The notes under the pieces were generated by a model. It worked only from the letters and a program-made list of their open reading frames with translations. It ran no database searches and was not told where the DNA came from. Positions 1 through 8,335 of a stretch of DNA of 64,000 bases are shown here, piece by piece. Source of the DNA: Bog-756 sp963704615 (GTDB lineage: Bacteria; Actinomycetota; Acidimicrobiia; Acidimicrobiales; RAAP-2); contig OY969923.1 of NCBI GenBank assembly GCA_963704615.1, positions 3,658,001 through 3,722,000 on the forward strand, given 5' to 3'. The position numbers were made by a program, and so were the translations under genes. The stretch's first letter is position 1. Each line of letters begins with the position of its first letter.

Positions 1-1
1 C

Positions 2-409
2 GCGCTGCGACTCGATGCCGCCATCGTCCACGTGAACCGGGCCGACCGCTCCGGCTCGGGGCAGATACTCGGACCCGACCCCTTCTTCGACGAGGTGTTC
101 CTCGGCGCCGCCGATCGCCGTTTCCTCACCACCGAGCGGATCATCGGCACCGATGAGTTCGCGGCCGAGGGTCCGGTGCAGACCATGTGCATCAGCCGGC
201 TGCTGACCGACGGGGTGGTCGAGTCCGCCGGAGGAGCGCACTTCACCGCGTGTGTCCCTGACTACTCGAGGGACGAGGACTTCCAGAGGGCCTATGTGGC
301 CGCGGCGAGCGAGCCCGAGGCCTGGGCCGACTTCTCCCGGCGGTTCCTCGAGGTGACCGAGGACGACTATCAGTCGGCCGTGCGCGCCGCCGAGGGGAGC
401 GGGTCGTGA
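2..409 (+). CDS. ipdA: IpdA, CoA-transferase-family steroid ring hydrolase alpha subunit (5' truncated)
   Basis: This is the C-terminal part of a CoA-transferase family I subunit; the reading frame is open from the first bases of the window, so the N-terminus lies outside. Segments such as ALRLDAA, DPFFDE, GGAHFT and PDYSRDE.FQ closely resemble mycobacterial IpdA. In mycobacteria IpdA pairs with IpdB to hydrolyse COCHEA-CoA, opening the last ring derived from steroid rings C/D. Its TGA overlaps the GTG of the next gene by four bases, as expected for two subunits made together. The family call is based on remembered homologues; the substrate is inferred from the ipdA-ipdB-ipdC order. Confidence 0.88.
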   Translation, partial: ALRLDAAIVHVNRADRSGSGQILGPDPFFDEVFLGAADRRFLTTERIIGTDEFAAEGPVQTMCISRLLTDGVVESAGGAHFTACVPDYSRDEDFQRAYVAAASEPEAWADFSRRFLEVTEDDYQSAVRAAEGSGS

Positions 410-1176
410 ACCCCTCGACCGGCGTGACCCGAGCCGAGTACTGCGCCATCGCCTGTGCCGACGTGTTCCGAGGCGACGGCGAGGTGATGGCCAGCGCCTT
501 CGGGACGGCCCCGTCCCTCGGTGCCCGGCTGGCCCTTTTGACCTTCGCCCCCGACCTCGTGCTCACCGACGGCGACGCCCTCCTGGTGGCCGGCGCTCCG
601 CCCCTGGGTGCTCCCGCCCCGTCGCTGGTCATCGAGTCGCACATGCCCTACCGACGAGTCTTCGACGTGGTGTGGTCCGGACGCCGCAACCTGATCATGA
701 TGGCCTCGCAGATCGACCGCACCGGCAATCAGAACATCAGCGCCATCGGCGACTGGGCACGACCCAAGGCCCAGTTGGTCGGTGTCCGCGGGGCCCCGGG
801 GAACACGGTCAACCACTCGACCAGCTATTGGGTGCCCAACCATTCGCCCCGTTCGTTCGTCGAGCGCGTGGATGTGGTCTGCGGCGTGGGCTACGAGCGG
901 GCGGCGGCGGCCGGGCCGGCGGCCACCCGGTTCCACGAGATCCGCAGGGTCATCTCCAACCTCGGGGTCTTCGACTTCGAGACTCCTGACCGGGTCATGC
1001 GCCTGCGATCGGTTCATCCCGGAGTGACGGCGGACGAGATCACCGAGGCCACCGGCTTCGAGCTGGTGGTGCCCACCGATGTGCCCGAGACCCGCATGCC
1101 CACCCCTCTCGAAATAGAACTCCTGCGCACGGTGCTTGATCCCAGCGACCTGAGGGACCGCGAGGTCCGGACGTGA
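406..1176 (+). CDS. ipdB: IpdB, CoA-transferase-family steroid ring hydrolase beta subunit
   Basis: The 256-residue protein matches mycobacterial IpdB over its length: VGARLA-type N-terminal region, LTDG, a GNQNIS motif, GVRGAPGNT, a TSYWV motif, VISNLGVF and an HPGVT...LRDRE C-terminus. With IpdA it forms the heteromeric hydrolase that opens the cyclohexenone ring of COCHEA-CoA during degradation of the steroid C/D rings; it is cytosolic. GTG start overlaps the ipdA stop (GTGA) and its own stop overlaps the ipdC start in the same way, so the three genes are one translationally coupled operon. Confidence 0.92.
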   Translation: MNPSTGVTRAEYCAIACADVFRGDGEVMASAFGTAPSLGARLALLTFAPDLVLTDGDALLVAGAPPLGAPAPSLVIESHMPYRRVFDVVWSGRRNLIMMASQIDRTGNQNISAIGDWARPKAQLVGVRGAPGNTVNHSTSYWVPNHSPRSFVERVDVVCGVGYERAAAAGPAATRFHEIRRVISNLGVFDFETPDRVMRLRSVHPGVTADEITEATGFELVVPTDVPETRMPTPLEIELLRTVLDPSDLRDREVRT

Positions 1177-2327
1177 CCGACCCCGCACCGGCCGCCCCAT
1201 CGGGACGGGACGACCCCTCCCGTCCGGTCCCCACCGCGGCAGTCGATGGGTCGGTGCACCCCGCCCTGAGCACCCGGTTCTGCCAACTGGTCGGCGTGCG
1301 GTATCCGATCGTCCAGACCGGCATGGGGTGGGTGGCCGGACCCCGACTGGTGGCCGCGACAGCTGATGCAGGGGGACTGGGCATCCTGGCCTCGGCCACG
1401 ATGACCTACCCGGAACTGGCCGCCGCCATCGCCGAGGTCCGCTCGCGCACCGACCGTCCCTTTGGCGTGAACATGCGTACCGATGTCGACGACGTGTCGG
1501 CACGGGTCGCCCTGATGATCGACAACGGTGTGAAGGTGGCCAGCTTCGCTCAGGCTCCCCAACCGGAACTCGTCGACCGCTGTCGACAGGCTGGTCTCGT
1601 GGTCATGCCGACCATCGGGGCTCGCCGCCACGCCGAAAAGGTGGCGTCGTGGGGTGTCGACGCGGTGATCGCCCAAGGGGGCGAGGGTGGCGGGCACACC
1701 GGATCGGTGCCCACCTCACTGCTCACCCCGGCAGTGGTGGACGCGGTCGGCGACACGGTGGCGGTGATCGCCGCCGGGGGTTTCTTCGACGGCCGCGGCC
1801 TGGTCGCTGCCCTGGCCTACGGCGCCGACGGGATCGCCATGGGCACCCGGTTCCTCCTCACCCAGGAGAGCAGGGTCCCCGACCAGGTCAAAAAGATCTA
1901 TGTGGAGACGCCGGTGACCGGCACCGTGGTCTCGGTGGCCGTCGACGGCGCCCCCCAGCGCGTCATCCGCACCAAGCTGGTCGACCACCTCGAGCGATCC
2001 GGTTGGTTGCGCAACCTGCCTCGTTCCCTGATCAACGCCCACGACTTCCGCCGGCAGACCGACACCTCGCTCCTGGCCCTTCTGAAGGAGGGACGTGCCC
2101 TCAAACGGGGCAACGAGCTGTCCTGGCCACAGGTGGTGATGGCCGCCAACGCCCCGATGATGACCAAGGCGGCGTTGGTCGACGGCCGCACCGATGTCGG
2201 CGTCCTCCCCACCGGCCAGGTCGTCGGAGCGATCGACGAGCTGCCGACGGTGGCCGAGTTGATCCAGCGGATCATCAGCGAGGCCACAGCTGTGCTCCAC
2301 CGCCTCGACACCGGAGGCACGGCGTGA
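1173..2327 (+). CDS. ipdC: IpdC-like flavin enzyme of the nitronate monooxygenase family
   Basis: A 384-residue TIM-barrel FMN protein of the nitronate monooxygenase/2-nitropropane dioxygenase family: P-I-V-Q-T-GMG near residue 45, GGLGILAS, a conserved GGEGGGHTG segment, the flavin-phosphate-binding AAGGFFDGRG, and GADGIAMGTRF. Directly after ipdB with a 4-base GTGA overlap, the place occupied by ipdC in mycobacteria. There IpdC acts on the bicyclic CoA thioester just before ring D is opened by EchA20. Position and length favour IpdC over a true nitronate monooxygenase; family assignment is sure, the exact reaction is inferred. No echA20 is visible in this window. Confidence 0.82.
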   Translation: MTDPAPAAPSGRDDPSRPVPTAAVDGSVHPALSTRFCQLVGVRYPIVQTGMGWVAGPRLVAATADAGGLGILASATMTYPELAAAIAEVRSRTDRPFGVNMRTDVDDVSARVALMIDNGVKVASFAQAPQPELVDRCRQAGLVVMPTIGARRHAEKVASWGVDAVIAQGGEGGGHTGSVPTSLLTPAVVDAVGDTVAVIAAGGFFDGRGLVAALAYGADGIAMGTRFLLTQESRVPDQVKKIYVETPVTGTVVSVAVDGAPQRVIRTKLVDHLERSGWLRNLPRSLINAHDFRRQTDTSLLALLKEGRALKRGNELSWPQVVMAANAPMMTKAALVDGRTDVGVLPTGQVVGAIDELPTVAELIQRIISEATAVLHRLDTGGTA

Positions 2328-2468
2328 CGAGAAGGTCGGTCACCGGCGGCACGGGGGCCGGTCGCTGACCCGGGGCCTCGGCCCGACCCTCGGTAACCTG
2401 TCGAGGTGGCACCTCGGCCGGAGTGCATCACCGAGCCACAAGAGCGCGGGACCAGAGACGACGTGGGC

Positions 2469-2522
2469 CCGGAGACGATGGGTGAGGAGACGGATGGGTG
2501 ACCGGAGACGATGGGTGAGGAG
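2469..2522 (+). repeat. 21-bp direct repeat carrying a duplicated ribosome binding site
   Basis: The 21 bases at 2469-2489 recur exactly at 2502-2522 (offset 33). Each copy contains ATGGGTGAGGAG. In the first copy the ATG at 2478 opens a seven-codon frame ending in TGA (2499-2501); in the second the GAGGAG serves as Shine-Dalgarno for the SDR gene at 2532. The duplication could be accidental or form a tiny leader peptide. Confidence 0.6.
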
Positions 2523-2531
2523 GCGCAAGCG

Positions 2532-3392
2532 ATGAGTGTGGTGTTGATCACCGGGTGCAACAGCGGCTTCGGTCTCGAGACGGCACTGGCCTTCGCCCGC
2601 CGCGGCGATGCCGTCTACGCCACCATGCGCGACCTGACCAAAGGGGGTGACCTGGTCGAACGGGCCAAGGCGGAGAACCTGACGATCGAGCTCCTTGCCC
2701 TCGACGTGAACGACGACCAATCGGTGACCGACGCGGTGAGCTCCGTCGAGGACCGACACGGTGCCATCGACGTCTTGGTGAACAACGCCGGCACCGACCA
2801 CCGCGGCCCGGTCGAGACCATCGACTTCGAGAAGGCCCGGGCGGTCATGGAGACCAACTTCTGGGGTCCGGTCCGGACCATCCGTGCCGCCCTTCCGGCG
2901 ATGCGGAAGAAGGGCGGGGGGGTCATCGTGAACGTCTCATCGGTGACCATCCACATGCCGGGAACCCCGTACTGGAGCTGGTATTCGGCCAGCAAGCATG
3001 CCCTCAATGCCGTGACCGAGGCGCTGTACATCGAGCTCGACGGGTTCGACGTTCGGGTGGTGTCGGTGGAGCCCGGGTTCTACAAGACGGACATGGTTCA
3101 AAAGTCCATGGGGTCCCTCGCTATCGACCCGTCCGATCCCTATGCCAGCGACCTTTCGTGGCTGGGTCGCTATTACGAGCGGAGCGTACGCGACCGGGGC
3201 GGCGATCCGGCCGAGGTGGCGTCGGCCATCGTCCGGGTGGCCACCGATCCCACCGCCCCCGTGTCGAACCTGGTCGGCGAGGACACCGCCATGCTGGTGA
3301 GCATGGCCAAAGAGCTCGGTCCTCTGGAAGCGTGGCGTCCGGCCGCGGTGTCCTTTGCGTCGACCGTTGCCGGGCCACGACCCAAGAGGTGA
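2532..3392 (+). CDS. Short-chain dehydrogenase/reductase (SDR)
   Basis: Classical SDR of 286 residues with the cofactor motif TGCNSGFG at residues 7-14, the structural NNAG motif, a catalytic Ser in NVSS, and the catalytic YSASK. The ATG at 2532 is preferred over an in-frame ATG at 2511 because GGTGAGGAGG sits 8-17 bases before it and translation from 2532 starts directly at the beta-strand that precedes the glycine motif. It probably oxidises or reduces an alcohol/ketone with NAD(P); the substrate cannot be told. It lies 200 bases after ipdC on the same strand, so it may act on steroid-derived intermediates, but that is context only. Confidence 0.88.
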   Translation: MSVVLITGCNSGFGLETALAFARRGDAVYATMRDLTKGGDLVERAKAENLTIELLALDVNDDQSVTDAVSSVEDRHGAIDVLVNNAGTDHRGPVETIDFEKARAVMETNFWGPVRTIRAALPAMRKKGGGVIVNVSSVTIHMPGTPYWSWYSASKHALNAVTEALYIELDGFDVRVVSVEPGFYKTDMVQKSMGSLAIDPSDPYASDLSWLGRYYERSVRDRGGDPAEVASAIVRVATDPTAPVSNLVGEDTAMLVSMAKELGPLEAWRPAAVSFASTVAGPRPKR

Positions 3393-3800
3393 AAGCGGAG
3401 GACGGCGGGTGCCATTGCCGGCCCGACCCGAAAGGCTTTTCTGGCGTCAGATGGGGACGGCGACCTTCAGATCATCGGGCGAGAATCCGGCTCTCACCGC
3501 CAAATCAGCGGCGTGGGTACCGGCCCCCATCCACTCCTTAATCCTGACGGACCCCGGCGGGAATGGAAGTTGACCTGGGGCTTTCCCCCCATGAAGGCGC
3601 CACCGATGGTCAATAGCGGCTTCCGGGTCGTGCACGCATTTGCCCATTGTGCTCGGTCCAATCTTCGGCGATAATCTGCACAGAAGTTTCCCAACAGCCC
3701 GAGCCCGTGTTTACCCGCTTGCATTGCTTCTGCCCACCATGAATGAACCACCCGAAGCGGGAGAGCGGTTCATTGAATCACCACCATTCGAGGAGTACTG
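3393..3800. other. 408-bp intergenic stretch without a recognisable gene
   Basis: Short frames exist on both strands (for example 3447-3647 on -, 3355-3573 on +), but none resembles a known protein or has a good ribosome binding site. G+C content is lower than in the flanking genes, particularly 3560-3800. The end of the stretch carries the GAGGAG that serves the gene at 3801. It may hold that gene's promoter; no clear -35/-10 pair was found. Confidence 0.5.
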
Positions 3801-5018
3801 ATGTCGGATGCACCGCAGCCGTCCTCGAGCCCCTCGTCACGGGGCGGAAGCGGGCGCGGCAACCCGATCACCATCACCGGGGTCGGAGCGGTCACCGGAT
3901 ACGGCTGGGGCGCCAAACACCTGTGGGACGGGTTCCTCCTCGGGGAGAGCGCGGTCAAGTTGGTGACCGGGCTCGACGGCTTCGTCGACGGCGGTCAGGC
4001 TTATCTGTCCCTGATCGCCGATGAGGGGGACCGACGGGACGGTCCCAGCCGCTTCATGCGGGCGGCCCGAGCGGCGGCCCGAGAAGCGATCGGCGACGCC
4101 CTCGAGCGAGGGTGGAAACCCGGCCCGGTGGTCGGATTGGTCCACAGTCTCGAGGCGGGAGACATCGAGACGTGGAGCAACTTCTACCGATCCGGCGAGA
4201 GCAGGGTCCGACCCAAGACATGGGTCAACATGTTGCCGTCGACGGTGCTCTCGCAGTTGATGAAGGAGAACGACTTCCACGGGCCGACCATGTCGGTGTC
4301 GGCCATGTGCGCCTCGTCCAACGCGGCGATGATCACCGCCAAGGCGTGGCTCGACTCGGGGGTTGCCTCGGACGTGATCCTGCTGGCCACTGATCTCTGC
4401 GGCGTCCCCCAGGTCTTGCGCGGCTTCAGCGACCTCGGCGCAGCCATCCTCTCCATGCCACCCTTCGAAGCCTGCCGCCCCTTCCAGGAGGGAAGCCGGG
4501 GATTCGTCGGCGGCGAGGCCGCAGTGGCCATGGTGCTGTCGTCCCGGCCTGCTGGCGCCTATGCATCAGTGCTCGGCGGGGCCATGACCATGGACGCCTC
4601 CAACCTGGTGGGGGTGGCGCCCGATCTCGAGGAGTTGTTCCGGTGCTTCCGTCTGGCCATGGACGCCGCCGGTGTCGATTTCGACGACGTCGCCTACCTC
4701 AACGCCCACGGACCCGGCACCGGCCGGGGTGACTCCGCGGAAGCCAAGGTCCTCGACGAGCTGATGCCCAACGCCAAGGGGATCTTCTCGGTCAAGCCTC
4801 TAGTCGGCCACTGCCAGTCGGCCGCGGCCGCGGTCGAGACCCTGGCGACGATCTACTCGTTCCAGACCGGTTTCATCCCGGCGCCCCGGCAGGTGGCACC
4901 CGGCCACCCGAGGCTGGTTGACGGCCTGACCCCGCGCCAGCCCGGCCTGGTGGTCAAGTCCTCCATCGGGATGGGTGGCTACAACACCGTCGTGGTCATC
5001 GCCGAACCCGACGACTGA
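3801..5018 (+). CDS. Beta-ketoacyl synthase-family protein
   Basis: A 405-residue thiolase-fold condensing enzyme. The KAS catalytic triad is visible: Cys170 in SAMCASSN, His303 in NAHGPGT and His337 in VGHCQSA. N-terminal residues 1-20 are a Ser/Gly-rich tail, followed by ITGVGAVTGYGWG typical of KAS II-type enzymes. GAGGAG lies 6-11 bases before ATG 3801. With all three catalytic residues present it should condense acyl thioesters, possibly on an acyl carrier protein, but no ACP or other fatty-acid/polyketide gene is adjacent, so its pathway is unknown. Standalone copies near catabolic genes are unusual. Confidence 0.88.
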   Translation: MSDAPQPSSSPSSRGGSGRGNPITITGVGAVTGYGWGAKHLWDGFLLGESAVKLVTGLDGFVDGGQAYLSLIADEGDRRDGPSRFMRAARAAAREAIGDALERGWKPGPVVGLVHSLEAGDIETWSNFYRSGESRVRPKTWVNMLPSTVLSQLMKENDFHGPTMSVSAMCASSNAAMITAKAWLDSGVASDVILLATDLCGVPQVLRGFSDLGAAILSMPPFEACRPFQEGSRGFVGGEAAVAMVLSSRPAGAYASVLGGAMTMDASNLVGVAPDLEELFRCFRLAMDAAGVDFDDVAYLNAHGPGTGRGDSAEAKVLDELMPNAKGIFSVKPLVGHCQSAAAAVETLATIYSFQTGFIPAPRQVAPGHPRLVDGLTPRQPGLVVKSSIGMGGYNTVVVIAEPDD

Positions 5019-5155
5019 CCCGCGCCGGCGCCTCCCTCTCCGGGCTCGGGCATCGCTTCCGCCCTTCTGTCCTGGGGATATGTCCCCCGGACACGGCGCT
5101 GATCCGGCGGGCCGCCAGCTAAAGGTGCACCCGCATCGCGCCGATATCTGACGTC

Positions 5156-8100
5156 ATGGCCACTGCGAGCAGCTTCGGCGAGCGGGGCTCAAGGGTCTCC
5201 TTCGATCGAATCGAACTCGACGACAAACCCCTCGGCGACCGCGCCTTCGAACTGTCTGAGGCGGTCCAGCTGGCGAGCAGCGAGCTCCAATCGGTCACCT
5301 GGGTCTATGACCTGGCCAAAGACGTTGTCATCTGGTCATCCCCCATCGAGAGGCTGTTCGGCTTCGAGGAAGGCGTGCGCGGCTTCACCGTGCTCCGGGA
5401 TCGTTCGGTGGCCTTCGCCTGCGGGGACCGGAACGGTGACGGCGATCAGGGCGGTCACCAGGCCCACGAGGGGGGCGAGGACAGAGGCGATGTGCACACC
5501 CGGTTCGCCACCGGCGCGGACACCGGTGACGAACTGCTGGAGCCCATCCTGGCCCCGATCCGGCTCGGCGTGCCCTTGGCCGAGTTCGACCTCAACGTCG
5601 AGGTCGAGTGCCCCGACGGGGTCACCCACAGCGTGGTGGTCCGGGCCTCGCCCGTACCCCTCCCCGGTACTTCTTCTGCTTCTCCGTCGGAAGGGACCAC
5701 GGTCTACTACGTCGGAGTCGTTGTCGATGTCACCGCCCACCAGCGATTCGAGCGAGAGCTGGGGGAGCTGGTGGACCGGTACCGTCTGCTCACCGAAGTG
5801 TCCCCCGACGTGGTGTTCGTCCATCAGGACGGGAAGTTCGTCTACGGCAACCGCGCCATGGGCCGGCTGATCGGAGCGGAGACCGACGAGCAGTACGCAC
5901 AGGCCTTCGCCCAGTATTACGGCGCGAACATGACCGACTTCACCGACCCCGCCGACTTGGCCGACGTGGCCGAGCGCCTGGCCGAACTCACCGAGCCTGG
6001 GCAGTTCTTCGAGCACGGCGAAGTGCGCTTCATCCTTCCCAACGGCGACGTGAAGATGATGGAGATCACCAGCATCCGCACCAGCTGGGCCGGCGAGCCC
6101 GCCTATCAGGTGATCGCCCGGGACATGTCGGAGCGTCGGGCGGCCGAGGCGGCCAACCGCTACCGAGCCAGCCTGGTCGCCCATGTGTCGGACGCCATCA
6201 TCGGTATCGACGCCGACGGGAAGATCGAGAGCTGGAACGAGGCCGCTCAGGCCATCTACGGCTGGCGGGAGGACGAGGTCGCGGGCCTGTCCATCGGCGC
6301 GGTGGTCACCGCCAACCGAACCGACAGCGCCGCCGTCCTCGAGCGTGGGCAGCGGACCCATCGCCGCAAGGATGGCTCCGAGGTCAGTGTCCTGGTCTCC
6401 ATCGATCCCCTGATCGACGACGACACCCAGCCCTCGGGGTGGGTCGTCGTCTGCACCGAGCTCACCGACGCCCGCCAGGCGGAAGCCGGCCGCCGGGCCG
6501 CCGAAGAGCGCTACGAGGCAGTGGTGGCATCCCTGAGCGAGGGCATCGTGCTCTTCGACGAGTACGGCAACGTGAGCGCCCACAACGAGGCGGCCTCCCG
6601 CATCCTCGGCAGCCGTCTGGTGACCGGAAGTGGGCACCAGATCTTCACCGGAGCAACCATCGCCATCGAGGCCAACGGTCACCCGCTGTCCGCCGACACC
6701 TTCCCCCATACCCACACGTTGCTCACCGGCGAGTCCCAGGACGACGTCATGATCGGCGTGACCGACGGCTCCGGAAAGCGCCAATGGCTGTCCCTCAGCT
6801 CACGGCTCCTCTCCGGCGCCGGTCAGGTGGAAGTACCCATGGTGGTGTGCTCCTTCACCGATGTGACCGACCGCAAGGCGGCCGAAGCCCAGCTTCACTG
6901 GCTCGCCTATCACGACTCGCTCACCGGGCTCGGCAACCGCTCGTTGTTCAACGACGAGCTCGAGCGCGAGCTACTGGTGTCGATGCAGCGGGGGACCAAC
7001 CTGGCCGTCCTGTTCATCGACCTCGACCGCTTCAAACTGGTCAACGACTCCTTCGGGCACGCCAGTGGGGATGAAGTACTCCTGGCTCTGGCCCAGCGGT
7101 TCAAGTCGGCCGTGCGCGGCGGCGACGTGGTCAGCCGCTTCTCCGGAGACGAGTTCGTGGTCCTGTGCCGCAACGTCCACGACGTGCACGTGGCCGTCAG
7201 CCTGGCCACCGAGTACTCGCGTCTGCTCTCCGAACCGGTGCAGCTGTCCACCGGACGCAACGTGGTGGTCACCTCCAGCGTCGGAGTGTCCTTCGTCATG
7301 CGAGGCCGGCAGTCCGCTCAGGACATCCTTCAGCAGGCCGACGTGGCCATGTTTCAGGCCAAGGACAAGGGCCGGAGTCGGGTCGAAGTGTTCGACGAGT
7401 CGCTCCGGGCCAAGTCGGTGGCCCGACTCGAGATCTACGACGACCTGCGCCACTCGATCGATCACAACGAGATGGCCGTCCACTACCAACCCATCGCCTC
7501 GGTGCTCGACGACCGGATCGTGGCCATGGAGGCACTGGTCCGGTGGCACCACCCCTCGAGAGGGCTGCTCGGGCCGATGGAGTTCATCCCCTTCGCCGAG
7601 GAGACCGATCTCATCTTCTCGCTGGGGCGGTGGGTGCTCCGCGAGGCGTGCCAGACCATGGCCACCTGGCGCAAGGAGCTGCCCGGAGCCCAGGACGCTT
7701 ACATCACGGTCAACCTGTCGGCCCACCAGCTGAGCGATTCCGAGCTTCTGGACACCATCTCGTCGGCGCTGACCGATTCGGGGCTACCCCCCGAGGCTCT
7801 GGTCATGGAGGTGACCGAGAGCATGCTGATGAGCGACACTGCGGCGACCATCGCCATGCTCGGCGGCATCCACGAAATGGGGGTCGGTCTCGCCATCGAC
7901 GACTTCGGAACCGGGTACTCCTCGCTGGCCCAGCTCAAGCGGTTCCCGGTCAAGATCCTCAAGATCGACAAGTCCTTCGTGGATGGTCTCGGCACCTTCG
8001 AGAACGACGAAGCCATCGTGGCCGCCATCGTCCAGTTGAGCAAGGCCCTCGGCCTGGTCGTGCTGGCCGAGGGGGTGGAGACGCCGATCCAGTTGCAGCG

Positions 8101-8218
8101 GGTCACCGAGCTCGGGTGTGATCTCTACCAGGGCTATCTGATGTCCCGCCCGACCCGGGCCGATCGGGTCGACTTCACCAAGCAGGTGTCGGTGGACACC
8201 GTCGTCGAGCCCTCCTGA
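5156..8218 (+). CDS. PAS-PAS-PAS-GGDEF-EAL c-di-GMP signalling protein
   Basis: A 1020-residue cytosolic protein; no membrane segment is seen. Order: N-terminal PAS-like region (about 35-200, with a Gly/Asp/His-rich insert near 82-105), PAS domains around 205-325, 330-450 and 455-575, GGDEF domain about 585-745 and EAL domain about 755-1005. The diguanylate cyclase signature is SGDEF (663-667) with a preceding RGGD inhibitory-site motif. The phosphodiesterase site is complete: EAL 792-794, VNLS, MEVTE, IDDFGTGYSS, KIDKSF and AEGVET. It could therefore make and degrade cyclic di-GMP, with PAS domains sensing the signal. It is transcribed alone; 137 bp precede it. Confidence 0.95.
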   Translation: MATASSFGERGSRVSFDRIELDDKPLGDRAFELSEAVQLASSELQSVTWVYDLAKDVVIWSSPIERLFGFEEGVRGFTVLRDRSVAFACGDRNGDGDQGGHQAHEGGEDRGDVHTRFATGADTGDELLEPILAPIRLGVPLAEFDLNVEVECPDGVTHSVVVRASPVPLPGTSSASPSEGTTVYYVGVVVDVTAHQRFERELGELVDRYRLLTEVSPDVVFVHQDGKFVYGNRAMGRLIGAETDEQYAQAFAQYYGANMTDFTDPADLADVAERLAELTEPGQFFEHGEVRFILPNGDVKMMEITSIRTSWAGEPAYQVIARDMSERRAAEAANRYRASLVAHVSDAIIGIDADGKIESWNEAAQAIYGWREDEVAGLSIGAVVTANRTDSAAVLERGQRTHRRKDGSEVSVLVSIDPLIDDDTQPSGWVVVCTELTDARQAEAGRRAAEERYEAVVASLSEGIVLFDEYGNVSAHNEAASRILGSRLVTGSGHQIFTGATIAIEANGHPLSADTFPHTHTLLTGESQDDVMIGVTDGSGKRQWLSLSSRLLSGAGQVEVPMVVCSFTDVTDRKAAEAQLHWLAYHDSLTGLGNRSLFNDELERELLVSMQRGTNLAVLFIDLDRFKLVNDSFGHASGDEVLLALAQRFKSAVRGGDVVSRFSGDEFVVLCRNVHDVHVAVSLATEYSRLLSEPVQLSTGRNVVVTSSVGVSFVMRGRQSAQDILQQADVAMFQAKDKGRSRVEVFDESLRAKSVARLEIYDDLRHSIDHNEMAVHYQPIASVLDDRIVAMEALVRWHHPSRGLLGPMEFIPFAEETDLIFSLGRWVLREACQTMATWRKELPGAQDAYITVNLSAHQLSDSELLDTISSALTDSGLPPEALVMEVTESMLMSDTAATIAMLGGIHEMGVGLAIDDFGTGYSSLAQLKRFPVKILKIDKSFVDGLGTFENDEAIVAAIVQLSKALGLVVLAEGVETPIQLQRVTELGCDLYQGYLMSRPTRADRVDFTKQVSVDTVVEPS

Positions 8219-8335
8219 TCACCCGTCGCTCGTCGCGGCGCGGCGCAGCAGGGCCAAGCACTCGGCCTGACCGGGTGGTGGGGGCCGCTGTGGTCGACCG
8301 GGGTGTTAACGGCCGCAATGGCGCGGTGTCGTCGC

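Noticed and set aside
3447..3751. Small minus-strand gene in the 3.4-3.8 kb gap
   Set aside because: Two overlapping short frames exist but show no family resemblance, no ribosome binding site and no conserved pattern.
5074..5087. GGGGA-tatg-TCCCC terminator after the ketosynthase gene
   Set aside because: A 5-bp stem is too short in 70% G+C DNA and it is 56 bases after the stop; could easily be chance.
5390..5530. Inverted insertion in the first PAS domain (antisense strand reads like a membrane helix)
   Set aside because: Gly/Asp/His codons read as Pro/Val/Ala/Leu on the opposite strand, so the hydrophobic look is expected. The frame is intact and no repeat borders were found.
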